Assembly: GCA_018669845.1 (NCBI GenBank) | Contig: JABHSO010000165.1 | Span: forward strand, 1-64,000 | Origin: Gammaproteobacteria bacterium | GTDB lineage: Bacteria > Pseudomonadota > Gammaproteobacteria > GCA-001735895 | DNA: 64,000 nt | Direction: 5' to 3' | Shown here: positions 10,163 through 20,251 of the stretch, one piece after another | How positions within the stretch are numbered: the first letter of the stretch is position 1 | Layout: each line of letters starts with the position of its first letter | Program-made: the position numbers and the translations under genes | The notes under the pieces: generated by a model | Seen by the model: only the letters and a program-made list of their open reading frames with translations | Told to the model about the DNA's origin: nothing | The model's database searches: none

Positions 10163-10914
10163 CAAAAACAGAGATTAGCGCTGTCATTGCCGATGATGAA
10201 ACAACTTTACGTGAATACCTCAAACACCAGTTACAACTGGCCTGGCCAGAACTTAAAATTGTTGGGGAAGCAGAAAATGGAATACAGGCTTTGCAGCTGA
10301 TCGAGCAGCTTAAACCTGATATTGCATTTCTCGATATTAAAATGCCCGGCCTGAGTGGACTTGATGTAGCAGCCAGAGTTCAGGGGCTCTGCCATATCGT
10401 ATTTGCAACTGCTTATGATGAATTCGCCATCAAAGCATTTGAAATGGAAGCAATTGATTACCTGCAAAAACCAGTCACAAAGGAGCGGTTGAAAAGCACG
10501 GTAGAACGAATTCAGCAACGAGTGAATTCTGCACCCGATGACCTGAATAAGGTACTGCAATTGTTACAGCAAAAAACCACAACAAAAACTTATCTAAACT
10601 GGATTCGTGCATCATTAAAAGATGAAGTACATGTAATCGCAGTCGATGATGTGCTGTATTTCAAGTCAGAGGATAAATACACGACAGTGGTTACCCATCA
10701 GCGAGAATACATCATCAGAACTTCATTGAAAGAGCTGGAATCTGAACTTGACCCCGACAGATTCTGGCGAATTCATCGTGCCTCACTGGTTCAGGTTTCA
10801 CAGATTGATTCCAGCAAAAAAGATTTTGCCGGACACATGACTGTTCAAATGAAGGGAAAAACCAAACCGCTACCAGTGAGCCGCAGTTATCAACATTTAT
10901 TTAGAGCTGAATAA
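10150..10914 (+). CDS. LytTR-family response regulator
   Basis: REC (AVIADDETTLREYL) plus LytTR (VLYFKSEDKYTTVVTHQREYIIRTSLKELE); overlaps the kinase by 13 bp. Confidence 0.9.
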   Translation: MSIMTKTEISAVIADDETTLREYLKHQLQLAWPELKIVGEAENGIQALQLIEQLKPDIAFLDIKMPGLSGLDVAARVQGLCHIVFATAYDEFAIKAFEMEAIDYLQKPVTKERLKSTVERIQQRVNSAPDDLNKVLQLLQQKTTTKTYLNWIRASLKDEVHVIAVDDVLYFKSEDKYTTVVTHQREYIIRTSLKELESELDPDRFWRIHRASLVQVSQIDSSKKDFAGHMTVQMKGKTKPLPVSRSYQHLFRAE

Positions 10915-11292
10915 GCTGGATACAAATGCGGTATTCCTTAGACAACTTTCATATCTTAATTGTCTGGGCTACCCATATTTTGATGACTACTACAAATCTG
11001 GTTCAAGTTCCCGAGCGAATGCTAGCCAGTGGTATCAATCATATTCATTAGTCCAAGAAGGATAAAGCAATTCCCTGAACAGCAAATTAAGTGCATCAGA
11101 AATTCACATCCGTTTTCCAGACCATATTCTACCCTCCATGGAAAATGACTCTCTGACTAGAAAATAGTAACTATCGGAAAGCTTGTCACTAAGATAGATA
11201 ATTTCATCCAATCTAGTTCAACAGAGAAGCTGTCTATTTATCTGTGAGCACCAGGTATGGCGAAATAGCCATATAAAAGTTATACTTCATAA

Positions 11293-11586
11293 ATGAGTAA
11301 ACCGAACTTTGAATGGGACAAGGCAAAAGACCTTGAAAATCAACGAAAGCACGGGGTTTCATTTCTGGAGGCACAACATGCTTTCCTCGATCAAAACCGT
11401 ATTATTGCTGAAGATTTAGGTCATAGTCAAAAAGAGCAGCGCTTTTACTGCTTTGGACAAAACCAGCATAAAAATGGAATTTTAACAGTGCGTTTTACTT
11501 ATCGATCTGGTCGCATCCGAATTATAGGCGCTGGTTTTTGGCGAAAAGGTAAAAAGGTTTATGAACAAAACAATTCAATACAGTGA
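11293..11586 (+). CDS. brnT: BrnT-family toxin
   Basis: FEWDKAKDLENQRKHGVSFLEAQHAF...IRIIGAGFWRKGKKVYEQ. Confidence 0.88.
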   Translation: MSKPNFEWDKAKDLENQRKHGVSFLEAQHAFLDQNRIIAEDLGHSQKEQRFYCFGQNQHKNGILTVRFTYRSGRIRIIGAGFWRKGKKVYEQNNSIQ

Positions 11587-11803
11587 CGAACCAATTGGTG
11601 AAATTAAGGTAATCTCTGATTTCTTACCTTCTCCAAAAGAGCTTGCACTAAAAAATCAAAATACAAAGGTTACAATTTCACTAAGTTCAGAAAGTGTCTC
11701 CTTTTTTAAAGCTGCTGCAAAAAAGAATCATATGCAGTATCAAAAAATGATTCGTCAGTTACTTGATGAATATGTGGCACATCAAAAAAGTACTAACAAA
11801 TAG
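11561..11803 (+). CDS. brnA: BrnA-like antitoxin (CopG/RHH-like C-terminus)
   Basis: Overlaps brnT by 26 bp; VTISLSSESVSFFKAAAKKNHMQYQKMIRQLLDEYVA. Confidence 0.82.
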   Translation: MNKTIQYSDEPIGEIKVISDFLPSPKELALKNQNTKVTISLSSESVSFFKAAAKKNHMQYQKMIRQLLDEYVAHQKSTNK

Positions 11804-11809
11804 CTGCAC

Positions 11810-11846
11810 CGGATTGCAAAAATTGGTACGCCATTTTTGCAATCCG
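11810..11846 (+). terminator. Hairpin downstream of brnTA, putative terminator
   Basis: CGGATTGCAAAAAT ... ATTTTTGCAATCCG perfect inverted repeat directly after the brnA stop. Confidence 0.6.
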
Positions 11847-11969
11847 TAATTTTAGCCGATGTATCTTTATAAAGCCCTTGCACACACGAAACATCTGGGA
11901 TTCAATCTAAGCATGAAAATAAATTACGCCTAATCCTTACCAACCTGGATCAAACTGAAGTCCCCGAAG

Positions 11970-12167
11970 ATAACATTTGATAAAAATCCCCAGCATAAGC
12001 GGGCAAAGTTATTGCGCCTGACCAGCAAGGGAAAAGATATCTATACTCAACTTGAAGCTAAACAGAAACCCTGGGCAACCTCTCTGGCCGATGATTTTGA
12101 GAATAATGAGTTAAAAAATGTATCCACATTACTGAAAGATTTGATCACTAAAATCGAGTCAAAATAA
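11970..12167 (+). pseudogene. MarR-family regulator C-terminal remnant
   Basis: Frame reads FDKNPQHKRAKLLRLTSKGKDIYTQLEAKQKPWATSLADDFENNELKNVSTLLKDLITKIESK*; no N-terminal winged helix in frame. Confidence 0.7.
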
Positions 12168-12187
12168 AGGAGTTCTTTTTAGGTCTT

Positions 12188-12646
12188 ATGAAACTAAATC
12201 AACCTTTAAATTGCCATTGCTCAAACGATAAGCCAATTCTTTTAAAAGGTTCCAACCCGCTCTCACCAATTATTTGTATAGATTGTAAAAATCCTGTTTC
12301 ATTGGAGAATGTAAATATTACGAATAAATTAAAAGCATTACTTGGGAAATGGGCACAGATTTACCACTCAATTTTTACTTTATGGAGTGACAGTATTGAA
12401 TACAAGGAATGGGCTAAAAAACAGTTACTAGATGAAACCGGTGAAATAAATATTGAAGGACTAGAACTTGCTCAGCAATTAAATGAAAGCAGGAAAATCT
12501 ATTACTGGATGTTTCAGGATGTGAGTGACAAGAACTATATTCTGCCAAAGCATTGTCCATTTTGTGGAGCATCACTAGAGTTAATATTAAATAATGACTT
12601 TAGGGTATGTCACCCTTGCAAAGTAGCCTACCCGGATAAAAACTAG
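12188..12646 (+). CDS. Zn-ribbon-containing protein (DUF2310-like)
   Basis: Paired Cys motifs CHC...CIDC and CPFCGASL...CHPC. Confidence 0.6.
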   Translation: MKLNQPLNCHCSNDKPILLKGSNPLSPIICIDCKNPVSLENVNITNKLKALLGKWAQIYHSIFTLWSDSIEYKEWAKKQLLDETGEINIEGLELAQQLNESRKIYYWMFQDVSDKNYILPKHCPFCGASLELILNNDFRVCHPCKVAYPDKN

Positions 12647-12647
12647 T

Positions 12648-13568
12648 TCAAATTTTCACCATCATTAAAGTACGTTTAAAACTTTCACGTAAATGATCAA
12701 CCATAAGCACAACCTTTTGCTGTACGTAAAGTCGCTTGCGATACACCGCATTAATATCCAGGGTTACAGGTTTAAAGTCTTTCAGAATTACCTGTAACTT
12801 TCCCTGTTGAACTTGCTCATGCACTAGCCAGACAGGTGCTACAGCAAGTCCCACGCCTGCTAATACAGCTTCACGTAATGCAGCTGGAGTATTCACGGCT
12901 AGATTACCGCTAACTTTTACTTTTTCAACGCCTGCTGGTCCAGTATATTGCCATTCTTCTGATGCAGGCATTGATGAAAGTGTGACGCAATTGAATTGAT
13001 CAAGTTGAGAGGGAGTTTCAGGTTCACCGTTTTTGAGCAGATATTCTGGGCTGGCAATAAAAACTCTTTCTGCACGACCAATTCTTCGAGCTACCATGGT
13101 TGAATCCGCAAGTGCCCCTATTTGAATATCAAGGTCTATTCCTTCTCTGACCAGATCAACCTTGCGCTCACTAATCGTCAGATCTACATTCATATCAGGA
13201 TATTTTTTATGGAATTCCCAGAGAGCAGGCAGTATGAATAACTCACCAAAAGTAACCGGAATACTAAAGCTCAAAGTGCCTGAAGTTTCTGACTGATAAC
13301 GACTGACACTGGCTTCAACCTCAGCTAATTCTTCCAGCATATGTGTGCAATAATTGTAGTACTCACAACCCGCTTCAGTCGGATTTAACTGCCGGGTTGT
13401 ACGACCCAGCATTTGTGTACCCAGTCGCTTCTCAAGTGCAGTGATGTGTTTACTGACACTTGAAGGAGACACCCCTCTTTCATCAGCAACCGCAGCAAAG
13501 CTACCCATCTCAACCACCCTGCAAAATATAGCCATTGATGTCAGAACATCCATACATCCCCCACACAA
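12648..13568 (-). CDS. LysR-family transcriptional regulator
   Basis: N-terminal HTH FCRVVEMGSFAAVADERGVSPSSVSKHITALEKRLGTQMLGRTTRQ. Confidence 0.93.
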   Translation of the reverse strand: MCGGCMDVLTSMAIFCRVVEMGSFAAVADERGVSPSSVSKHITALEKRLGTQMLGRTTRQLNPTEAGCEYYNYCTHMLEELAEVEASVSRYQSETSGTLSFSIPVTFGELFILPALWEFHKKYPDMNVDLTISERKVDLVREGIDLDIQIGALADSTMVARRIGRAERVFIASPEYLLKNGEPETPSQLDQFNCVTLSSMPASEEWQYTGPAGVEKVKVSGNLAVNTPAALREAVLAGVGLAVAPVWLVHEQVQQGKLQVILKDFKPVTLDINAVYRKRLYVQQKVVLMVDHLRESFKRTLMMVKI

Positions 13569-13685
13569 AAATAAACCTCGATAGATTTTACCATATCACT
13601 AATCAAACTATGCAAGCTCCAATTGAACTAACAAACCAACTTAGTACATTCATTCCAAATTGGAAATTATGATATTCGTGTAAGG

Positions 13686-13737
13686 GTAATTATCAATTCC
13701 CCTGAATACGATAAGATTTTCGTCAGTTGATAATTAC
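13686..13737. promoter_or_regulatory. Perfect 11-bp inverted repeat in the LysR/AhpD-like intergenic region; candidate operator or leader hairpin
   Basis: GTAATTATCAA (13686-13696) and TTGATAATTAC (13727-13737), just upstream of the ATG at 13756. Confidence 0.55.
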
Positions 13738-13755
13738 TTACCAAGAGGACAAACA

Positions 13756-14388
13756 ATGAAGATTTTACTGATGAAAATAATTCTTTTCTTTCGCAAAAAA
13801 AGAGCCACTCCAAAGGCCCCTGCTTTTACTGTAACCGGGATGAGAACACCACTTATTGTACCGAAACCTCCTAAAGGTGAAGAAGAGTTTGTTAAATTAA
13901 TGTGCAAGCATGCAGAAGAGGTAATGGGTTTTCTTCCAGACCCACTTCTAGTGATGGCAATGAGCCCTAAAATACTTCAGGAATTTGCTGAGTTCTTAAG
14001 TGATTATGAGTCACACCCCCGCTTGAGTTCAGACCTGTTAGCAGTGTTAAGGTATTTAGTAGCAGCAAAGAATGACTGTAAATACTGTGTAACTACCAGT
14101 GAAGCAATCATGATTGATCAGATGAATATAGATCTGGATGATCTTCGCAATGCACAGGATGACCCTTCCACATTCCCTTTTCCTGCAGACAAGAAAACAC
14201 TTCTACTTCTTATTTTAAAAATGGTTTTAGATCCAGATACTGTTGAAAAAAGTGATCTTGAAGAAGCCTATAAGCACGGCTGGACAGATACAGATATTTA
14301 CGAAGCTGCAAATTATACAGTTCGTAACCTTGCCGTAGATCTCTTATTAAAAGCATACAAAATTGATGGCCAGGGTGCATTTTCCTGA
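13756..14388 (+). CDS. AhpD-like / carboxymuconolactone decarboxylase family protein
   Basis: LRYLVAAKNDCKYCVTTSEAIM CxxC motif of the AhpD family. Confidence 0.75.
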   Translation: MKILLMKIILFFRKKRATPKAPAFTVTGMRTPLIVPKPPKGEEEFVKLMCKHAEEVMGFLPDPLLVMAMSPKILQEFAEFLSDYESHPRLSSDLLAVLRYLVAAKNDCKYCVTTSEAIMIDQMNIDLDDLRNAQDDPSTFPFPADKKTLLLLILKMVLDPDTVEKSDLEEAYKHGWTDTDIYEAANYTVRNLAVDLLLKAYKIDGQGAFS

Positions 14389-14445
14389 TAACCAGCTGAG
14401 TACAACAACACAGTCTACTTTTAACTTTCCATAGAGGAAAAAATC

Positions 14446-15769
<1,324 letters not shown>

Positions 15770-15815
15770 TGAATTATTATTGAGATTAATAGACATTAAC
15801 TAGAGGAGACACAAA

Positions 15816-17165
15816 ATGTCCTGGCAGGAAAAACTAGACCACTATATGACAGGTTTGGAAAAACGCAATCCTGGTGAACCTGAATTCAGACAGGCAGTAT
15901 ACGAAGTAGCAGCCTCAATTTTCCCCTTTATTGAAGATAAACCAATTTACCATGAAGCACAGATCATGGAGCGTATGGCCGAACCTGATCGGATTATTAC
16001 ATTCAGGGTTTGCTGGGAAGATGATCAGGGAAATATCAGAGTCAACCGTGGATGGCGCGTTCAAAATAATAATGCGATTGGCCCTTATAAAGGTGGCCTC
16101 AGATTTCATCCAACCGTCACTCAAAGTATTCTCAAGTTCCTGGCTTTTGAGCAGACCTTTAAAAATAGCCTGACTGGTTTGCCAATGGGTGGAGGCAAAG
16201 GTGGGTCTAATTTTAATCCAAAAGGAAAGTCCGATAATGAAGTGATGCGCTTTTGTCAGTCATTTATGACCGAGCTGGATCATTATATTGGTGCTGATAT
16301 GGATGTTCCCGCAGGTGATATCGGAGTGGGCGCCCGTGAAATTGGCTATTTATTTGGCCAGCACAAACGTTTAACCAAAGAATTTACCGGTGTATTGACG
16401 GGTAAAGGCATGGAGTTTGGTGGCAGCCTGATTCGGGTTGAAGCCACGGGTTATGGCGCTGTTTACATGATGGCCTCCATGTTGGAGTGTAATGGTGAAT
16501 CATTAGAGGGGAAGACTGTCTGTATTTCCGGTTCAGGAAATGTAGCAACATACGCCACAGAGAAAATTAATCAGCTGGGTGGCAAAGTGGTTACGCTCTC
16601 AGATTCCTCAGGTTTTATTCATGACCCAGAAGGTATAGATGCGGAAAAACTGGCTTTTGTGGTTGATTTAAAAACAGTGAAACGAGGAAGAATTTCAGCA
16701 TATGCCGATGAATACACCAGCGCATCGTTTTATGCTGGAGAGCGCCCCTGGAGTATAGCTTGTGATCTGGCGATACCTTGTGCCACTCAAAATGAAATCA
16801 ACGAAAAAGATGCACAAAATTTACTCAAGAATGGGTGCATAGGTATTTCAGAAGGTTCAAACATGCCAACGGAACAGGCAGCTGTTGACCTGTTTCAACA
16901 GGCTAAAATTCTATTTGCACCCAGTAAGGCCGCAAATGCTGGTGGGGTAGCAGTGTCTGGTCTGGAAATGAGTCAAAATAGTGCGCGCATAGCCTGGAAA
17001 GAAGATGAGTTACAGCTAATGCTGAAAGATATTATGCAAAAAATTCATGACCAATGCGCAGAATATGGCCGAGAAAGTGATACTCATGTTAACTACCTGA
17101 AAGGCGCAAACATAGGTGGTTTCATTAAAGTTGCAGATGCTATGTTGGCATTTGGAGTTCTTTAA
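15816..17165 (+). CDS. gdhA: NADP-specific glutamate dehydrogenase
   Basis: GPYKGGLRFHPTVTQSILKFLAFEQTFKNSLTGLPMGGGKGG. Confidence 0.95.
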   Translation: MSWQEKLDHYMTGLEKRNPGEPEFRQAVYEVAASIFPFIEDKPIYHEAQIMERMAEPDRIITFRVCWEDDQGNIRVNRGWRVQNNNAIGPYKGGLRFHPTVTQSILKFLAFEQTFKNSLTGLPMGGGKGGSNFNPKGKSDNEVMRFCQSFMTELDHYIGADMDVPAGDIGVGAREIGYLFGQHKRLTKEFTGVLTGKGMEFGGSLIRVEATGYGAVYMMASMLECNGESLEGKTVCISGSGNVATYATEKINQLGGKVVTLSDSSGFIHDPEGIDAEKLAFVVDLKTVKRGRISAYADEYTSASFYAGERPWSIACDLAIPCATQNEINEKDAQNLLKNGCIGISEGSNMPTEQAAVDLFQQAKILFAPSKAANAGGVAVSGLEMSQNSARIAWKEDELQLMLKDIMQKIHDQCAEYGRESDTHVNYLKGANIGGFIKVADAMLAFGVL

Positions 17166-17339
17166 TGTCTGCCCGAATTACTCAAAGAAAATTACTCAAA
17201 GAAATGGCTGGTTACGACAAAGCTAAAATAGTTTATTCCAGCGTAAAATCAATATCATGCTTAACCGTTCTTCCTCTACACCTTCAATTTCCAGTTAAGT
17301 ATCATTGCATGTATGTGTAATAAACCCAATATCACATTC

Positions 17340-17621
17340 ACTTTTTTTTTACTGCCTGTTCAACATTTACCGCAGGTCTGGTTCAGCAAAGCTTACTGAT
17401 GGATGATGGATGATGGATGAACACAAAAAGATCCCAGCAGGCAGTATGGTACTGGTGGGGAAATGCAGGGTACAAAATATATGCTATCACTGACATGGAA
17501 TGCACCTGAAGATGCATTTGATAATCAAGATCAGTACTTATTTGAGGGCAGATCAGTTGATGATATTTTTGTGAGTAACACAAGCACTTATAAATTTTGT
17601 GGAATAGAAATCCTGATTTAA
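17340..17621 (+). pseudogene. MdaB/NAD(P)H quinone oxidoreductase (flavodoxin-like fold) C-terminal remnant, frameshifted
   Basis: Plus-strand frame ending at TAA 17619 reads DPSRQYGTGGEMQGTKYMLSLTWNAPEDAFDNQDQYLFEGRSVDDIFVSNTSTYKFCGIEILI*; upstream interrupted at a GATGGATGATGGATGATGGATGA stretch. Confidence 0.75.
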
Positions 17622-17704
17622 TGTGGTGAAATCACCACTTTTTAAAAATATCAGGCACTATAAACTACAGTTAAACCAGATAAAATTATGAATAAACAAG
17701 CTGG

Positions 17705-18367
17705 TTGAAAGCAATGAGTAATAAATTAAAATTCAGATTATCAATTATGAGCTTTGTTATATTGGCACTGCTGAGTGTTGCTTTATTTTATTATTACAAA
17801 ATTCAAACATCATGGGTCGATAGCCCTGTTTACTCAAGAAAAGGGACAGAACCTGCTCGTACACTTGTCGTTGTTTACTCCCGCACAGGCAATACCTTTG
17901 GAGCAGCGAAAGAAATTTCTAGTTTTCTTAATGCAGAACTGCTGCAAATAAAAGCACCTCAATACGATACAACGATAAATGGTCAAATGCTTGCATCCAA
18001 GGATGCAGATAATGAAGTAACAATGACCGATATTCAGCACAAAGCAGTGGATCTATCCCAATATGAATTAATAGTTCTTTGCTCGCCCACCTGGTGGTTC
18101 AGACCTGCGCCCCCGCTATGGTCATTTGTTGAAAATCATAATTTTTCAGGCAAAAAGGTATTTTTAATGATGACTGGAAACAGTCGCTATAAAAATAAAT
18201 TTATTGATGAATTTGAAACATTAGTAAAACAGAAGAATGGTGATTTTGCTGACTTCTTATTTATTCGTAGAGGACGTATTTTCTGGCAAAAAACACCTGA
18301 TGATGTGAGTGTAGAAATTCGAGAAGCTTTGGAAAAACGAAAATTCTTTATGCAATATAAAGACTAA
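17705..18367 (+). CDS. Membrane-anchored flavodoxin-family protein
   Basis: N-terminal TM, TLVVVYSRTGNTFGAAKEIS, LIVLCSPTWWFRPAPPLWSFVE. Confidence 0.75.
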   Translation: MKAMSNKLKFRLSIMSFVILALLSVALFYYYKIQTSWVDSPVYSRKGTEPARTLVVVYSRTGNTFGAAKEISSFLNAELLQIKAPQYDTTINGQMLASKDADNEVTMTDIQHKAVDLSQYELIVLCSPTWWFRPAPPLWSFVENHNFSGKKVFLMMTGNSRYKNKFIDEFETLVKQKNGDFADFLFIRRGRIFWQKTPDDVSVEIREALEKRKFFMQYKD

Positions 18368-18539
18368 CAAAGCATAATCCTGAGATCATGAAATTAAATT
18401 CATTTGTTTAATTAAAAAAATGGTATTTCATAGAACTCAGTCGTTGATCAGTTTTGCTGACTCAAATATCAGTTGAAGTCCCAATTGCGGAGCGCAGCTT
18501 TTGGTAGCCCGAGTGAGCCAGTCTTGTTCATTAGTTTTT

Positions 18540-18923
18540 TTATTGATTGTCTTTTATCAAGGATATTGCTTCATCATATGTTCTTACAATATTACTTTCC
18601 CAATTAGTTTCATCGCTATAAGCTTGCCACATCCTAAGCATTCCAAACTGGAGGTCAGAAGGCGCGATTAAAATGGGTTTTATATGTTTAATAATTTTAG
18701 ACATTTCGATAGATTTCTTCGCACTTAATTGTATTCCAGCAGAGGTAACATCAAATTCAGTTGTATCTGTAAAATCATTTACAGAAAATTAACATAATTT
18801 AACTCTATCTTTAGAATTTGCTTTTTCATCGATACTATTTAAGAAATCATCATCAGTAACTACTCCAGAAAATGTTGTAATTATTAACTTCTCATCATCT
18901 TTATATTCTATTTTGTACGCCAT
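18540..18923 (-). pseudogene. STAS/SpoIIAA-like small protein gene interrupted by one in-frame stop
   Basis: Reverse frame: MAYKIEYKDDEKLIITTFSGVVTDDDFLNSIDEKANSKDRVKLC*FSVNDFTDTTEFDVTSAGIQLSAKKSIEMSKIIKHIKPILIAPSDLQFGMLRMWQAYSDETNWESNIVRTYDEAISLIKDNQ*; stop at codon 45 (18789-18791). Confidence 0.65.
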
Positions 18924-19011
18924 GATACTACCTTCTAATAACGTCGCATTTCAGCGGGACTGTATGCAGCGCAAAGGAACAATATTTCGACTAAAAGCCT
19001 TGTTAGAGCTT

Positions 19012-19308
19012 TTATTTAAATAGATCAATGTTAATACCATTGCTTTCTATAACCTCTTGTAGCTGCAAACGTTTTTGACCTGCAGCAACTGCCATTACTT
19101 TTGCTAAAACTTCTTTGATTTCACCTTTAGTGATATTAGATTTTTTTGCTACTTTCAAATAATAACTAGTACATGGTGAACAATTCATTGCTAGTGCAGC
19201 TGATAGACCAACAAGTATTTCAGTTTTTGAATCTATGTGTTCGTTTTTATGTGTTGATTCATAGAATGAGTCATACAAATTCTGGTGTTTTTCAGTAAGT
19301 AATTTCAT
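19012..19308 (-). CDS. Carboxymuconolactone decarboxylase/AhpD-like protein
   Basis: ILVGLSAALAMNCSPCTSYYLKVAKKSNITKGEIKEVLAKVMAVAAGQ. Confidence 0.8.
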   Translation of the reverse strand: MKLLTEKHQNLYDSFYESTHKNEHIDSKTEILVGLSAALAMNCSPCTSYYLKVAKKSNITKGEIKEVLAKVMAVAAGQKRLQLQEVIESNGINIDLFK

Positions 19309-19447
19309 TTTATATTTTCTTGTAGCTCAAACAGTTAAATTAACAGTTTCGCAAAACTTCATAATTTAGGGAATTATACAAGCAAATTTTATATTCACAA
19401 TCACGGCTCTTTGCATGAACTCATTGATACCTACTTTAATAATTTAA

Positions 19448-20008
19448 TCAATGCTTTCGCAGGCGAACAGGCCCCTGACTCTGTGGCCGTTTGCCTTTAA
19501 TATTTTCATAGAATTTGGCAATAATATCCATGTCTGCATCAATATTGCCACTTGGATACAATACTTGCGCAAACCCCAGTGATCGATTGCTGTAATCAAT
19601 ATAAGCTAAACAGATGGGCACTTTCGCTGAAATGGCAATATGATAAAAACCACTTTTCCAGCAATTTGTTTTTGAACGGGTACCTTCTGGAGCAATGGTA
19701 AGGACCATTTCATCCATTTGTTCAAATCTTTTAGCAATCTGTTCAATAAAACCGTGTGAGCTGCTTAGGTCAACAGGTATACCGCCAAGAAAAGTAAACA
19801 GGTAGTATAAAGGCCCCCAAAACATCTGTATTTTCGCTACCCAGTAAATTTTCAGATCGACCGTCCAGAAGGTAAGTAGTGCAAGTGGAAAATCCCAGTT
19901 ACTGGTATGTGGAGCACCTATCATAACGAATTTTTTTTCTTCCGGTAAAACAACATTTAGTTGCCAGCCGGCCAGTTTTAATATTCTTTTGGAAATTGAC
20001 TTAAGCAT
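19448..20008 (-). CDS. 1-acyl-sn-glycerol-3-phosphate acyltransferase-like protein
   Basis: VMIGAPHTSNWDFPLAL (HX4D-like), MVLTIAPEGTRSKTNCWKSGFYHIA. Confidence 0.85.
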   Translation of the reverse strand: MLKSISKRILKLAGWQLNVVLPEEKKFVMIGAPHTSNWDFPLALLTFWTVDLKIYWVAKIQMFWGPLYYLFTFLGGIPVDLSSSHGFIEQIAKRFEQMDEMVLTIAPEGTRSKTNCWKSGFYHIAISAKVPICLAYIDYSNRSLGFAQVLYPSGNIDADMDIIAKFYENIKGKRPQSQGPVRLRKH

Positions 20009-20251
20009 TTTATTTTTTATTATCTTTAATAACCACTACCATCAATACCATACAACAGATTTCTATCGGATATCAGCTTAACTTCTACTCACAGGATAAA
20101 CCGATAATTGTAGCATCTAAAATTATGGCTGATTAATAGCATTATTATCTGACTGAACAAAGTTAATCCACACTAATATCATTAGTTCCCGTTAAAAATC
20201 CGCGTTAAACTTACCTACCAGGTTACTTCACTGCAAAAAGCAAACCACAAA

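Noticed and set aside
17397-17420. GATGGATGATGGATGATGGATGA tandem repeat as a possible CRISPR or minisatellite
   Set aside because: Short uninterrupted simple repeat with no spacers; treated as a slippage site in a pseudogene.
17383-17583. 66-aa minus-strand ORF from the track
   Set aside because: The plus strand carries a clear mdaB-like remnant; the antisense ORF is fortuitous.
18480-18535. GCGGAGCGCAGC-type sequence as an integron attC site
   Set aside because: No integrase, no R-box symmetry or cassette array seen.
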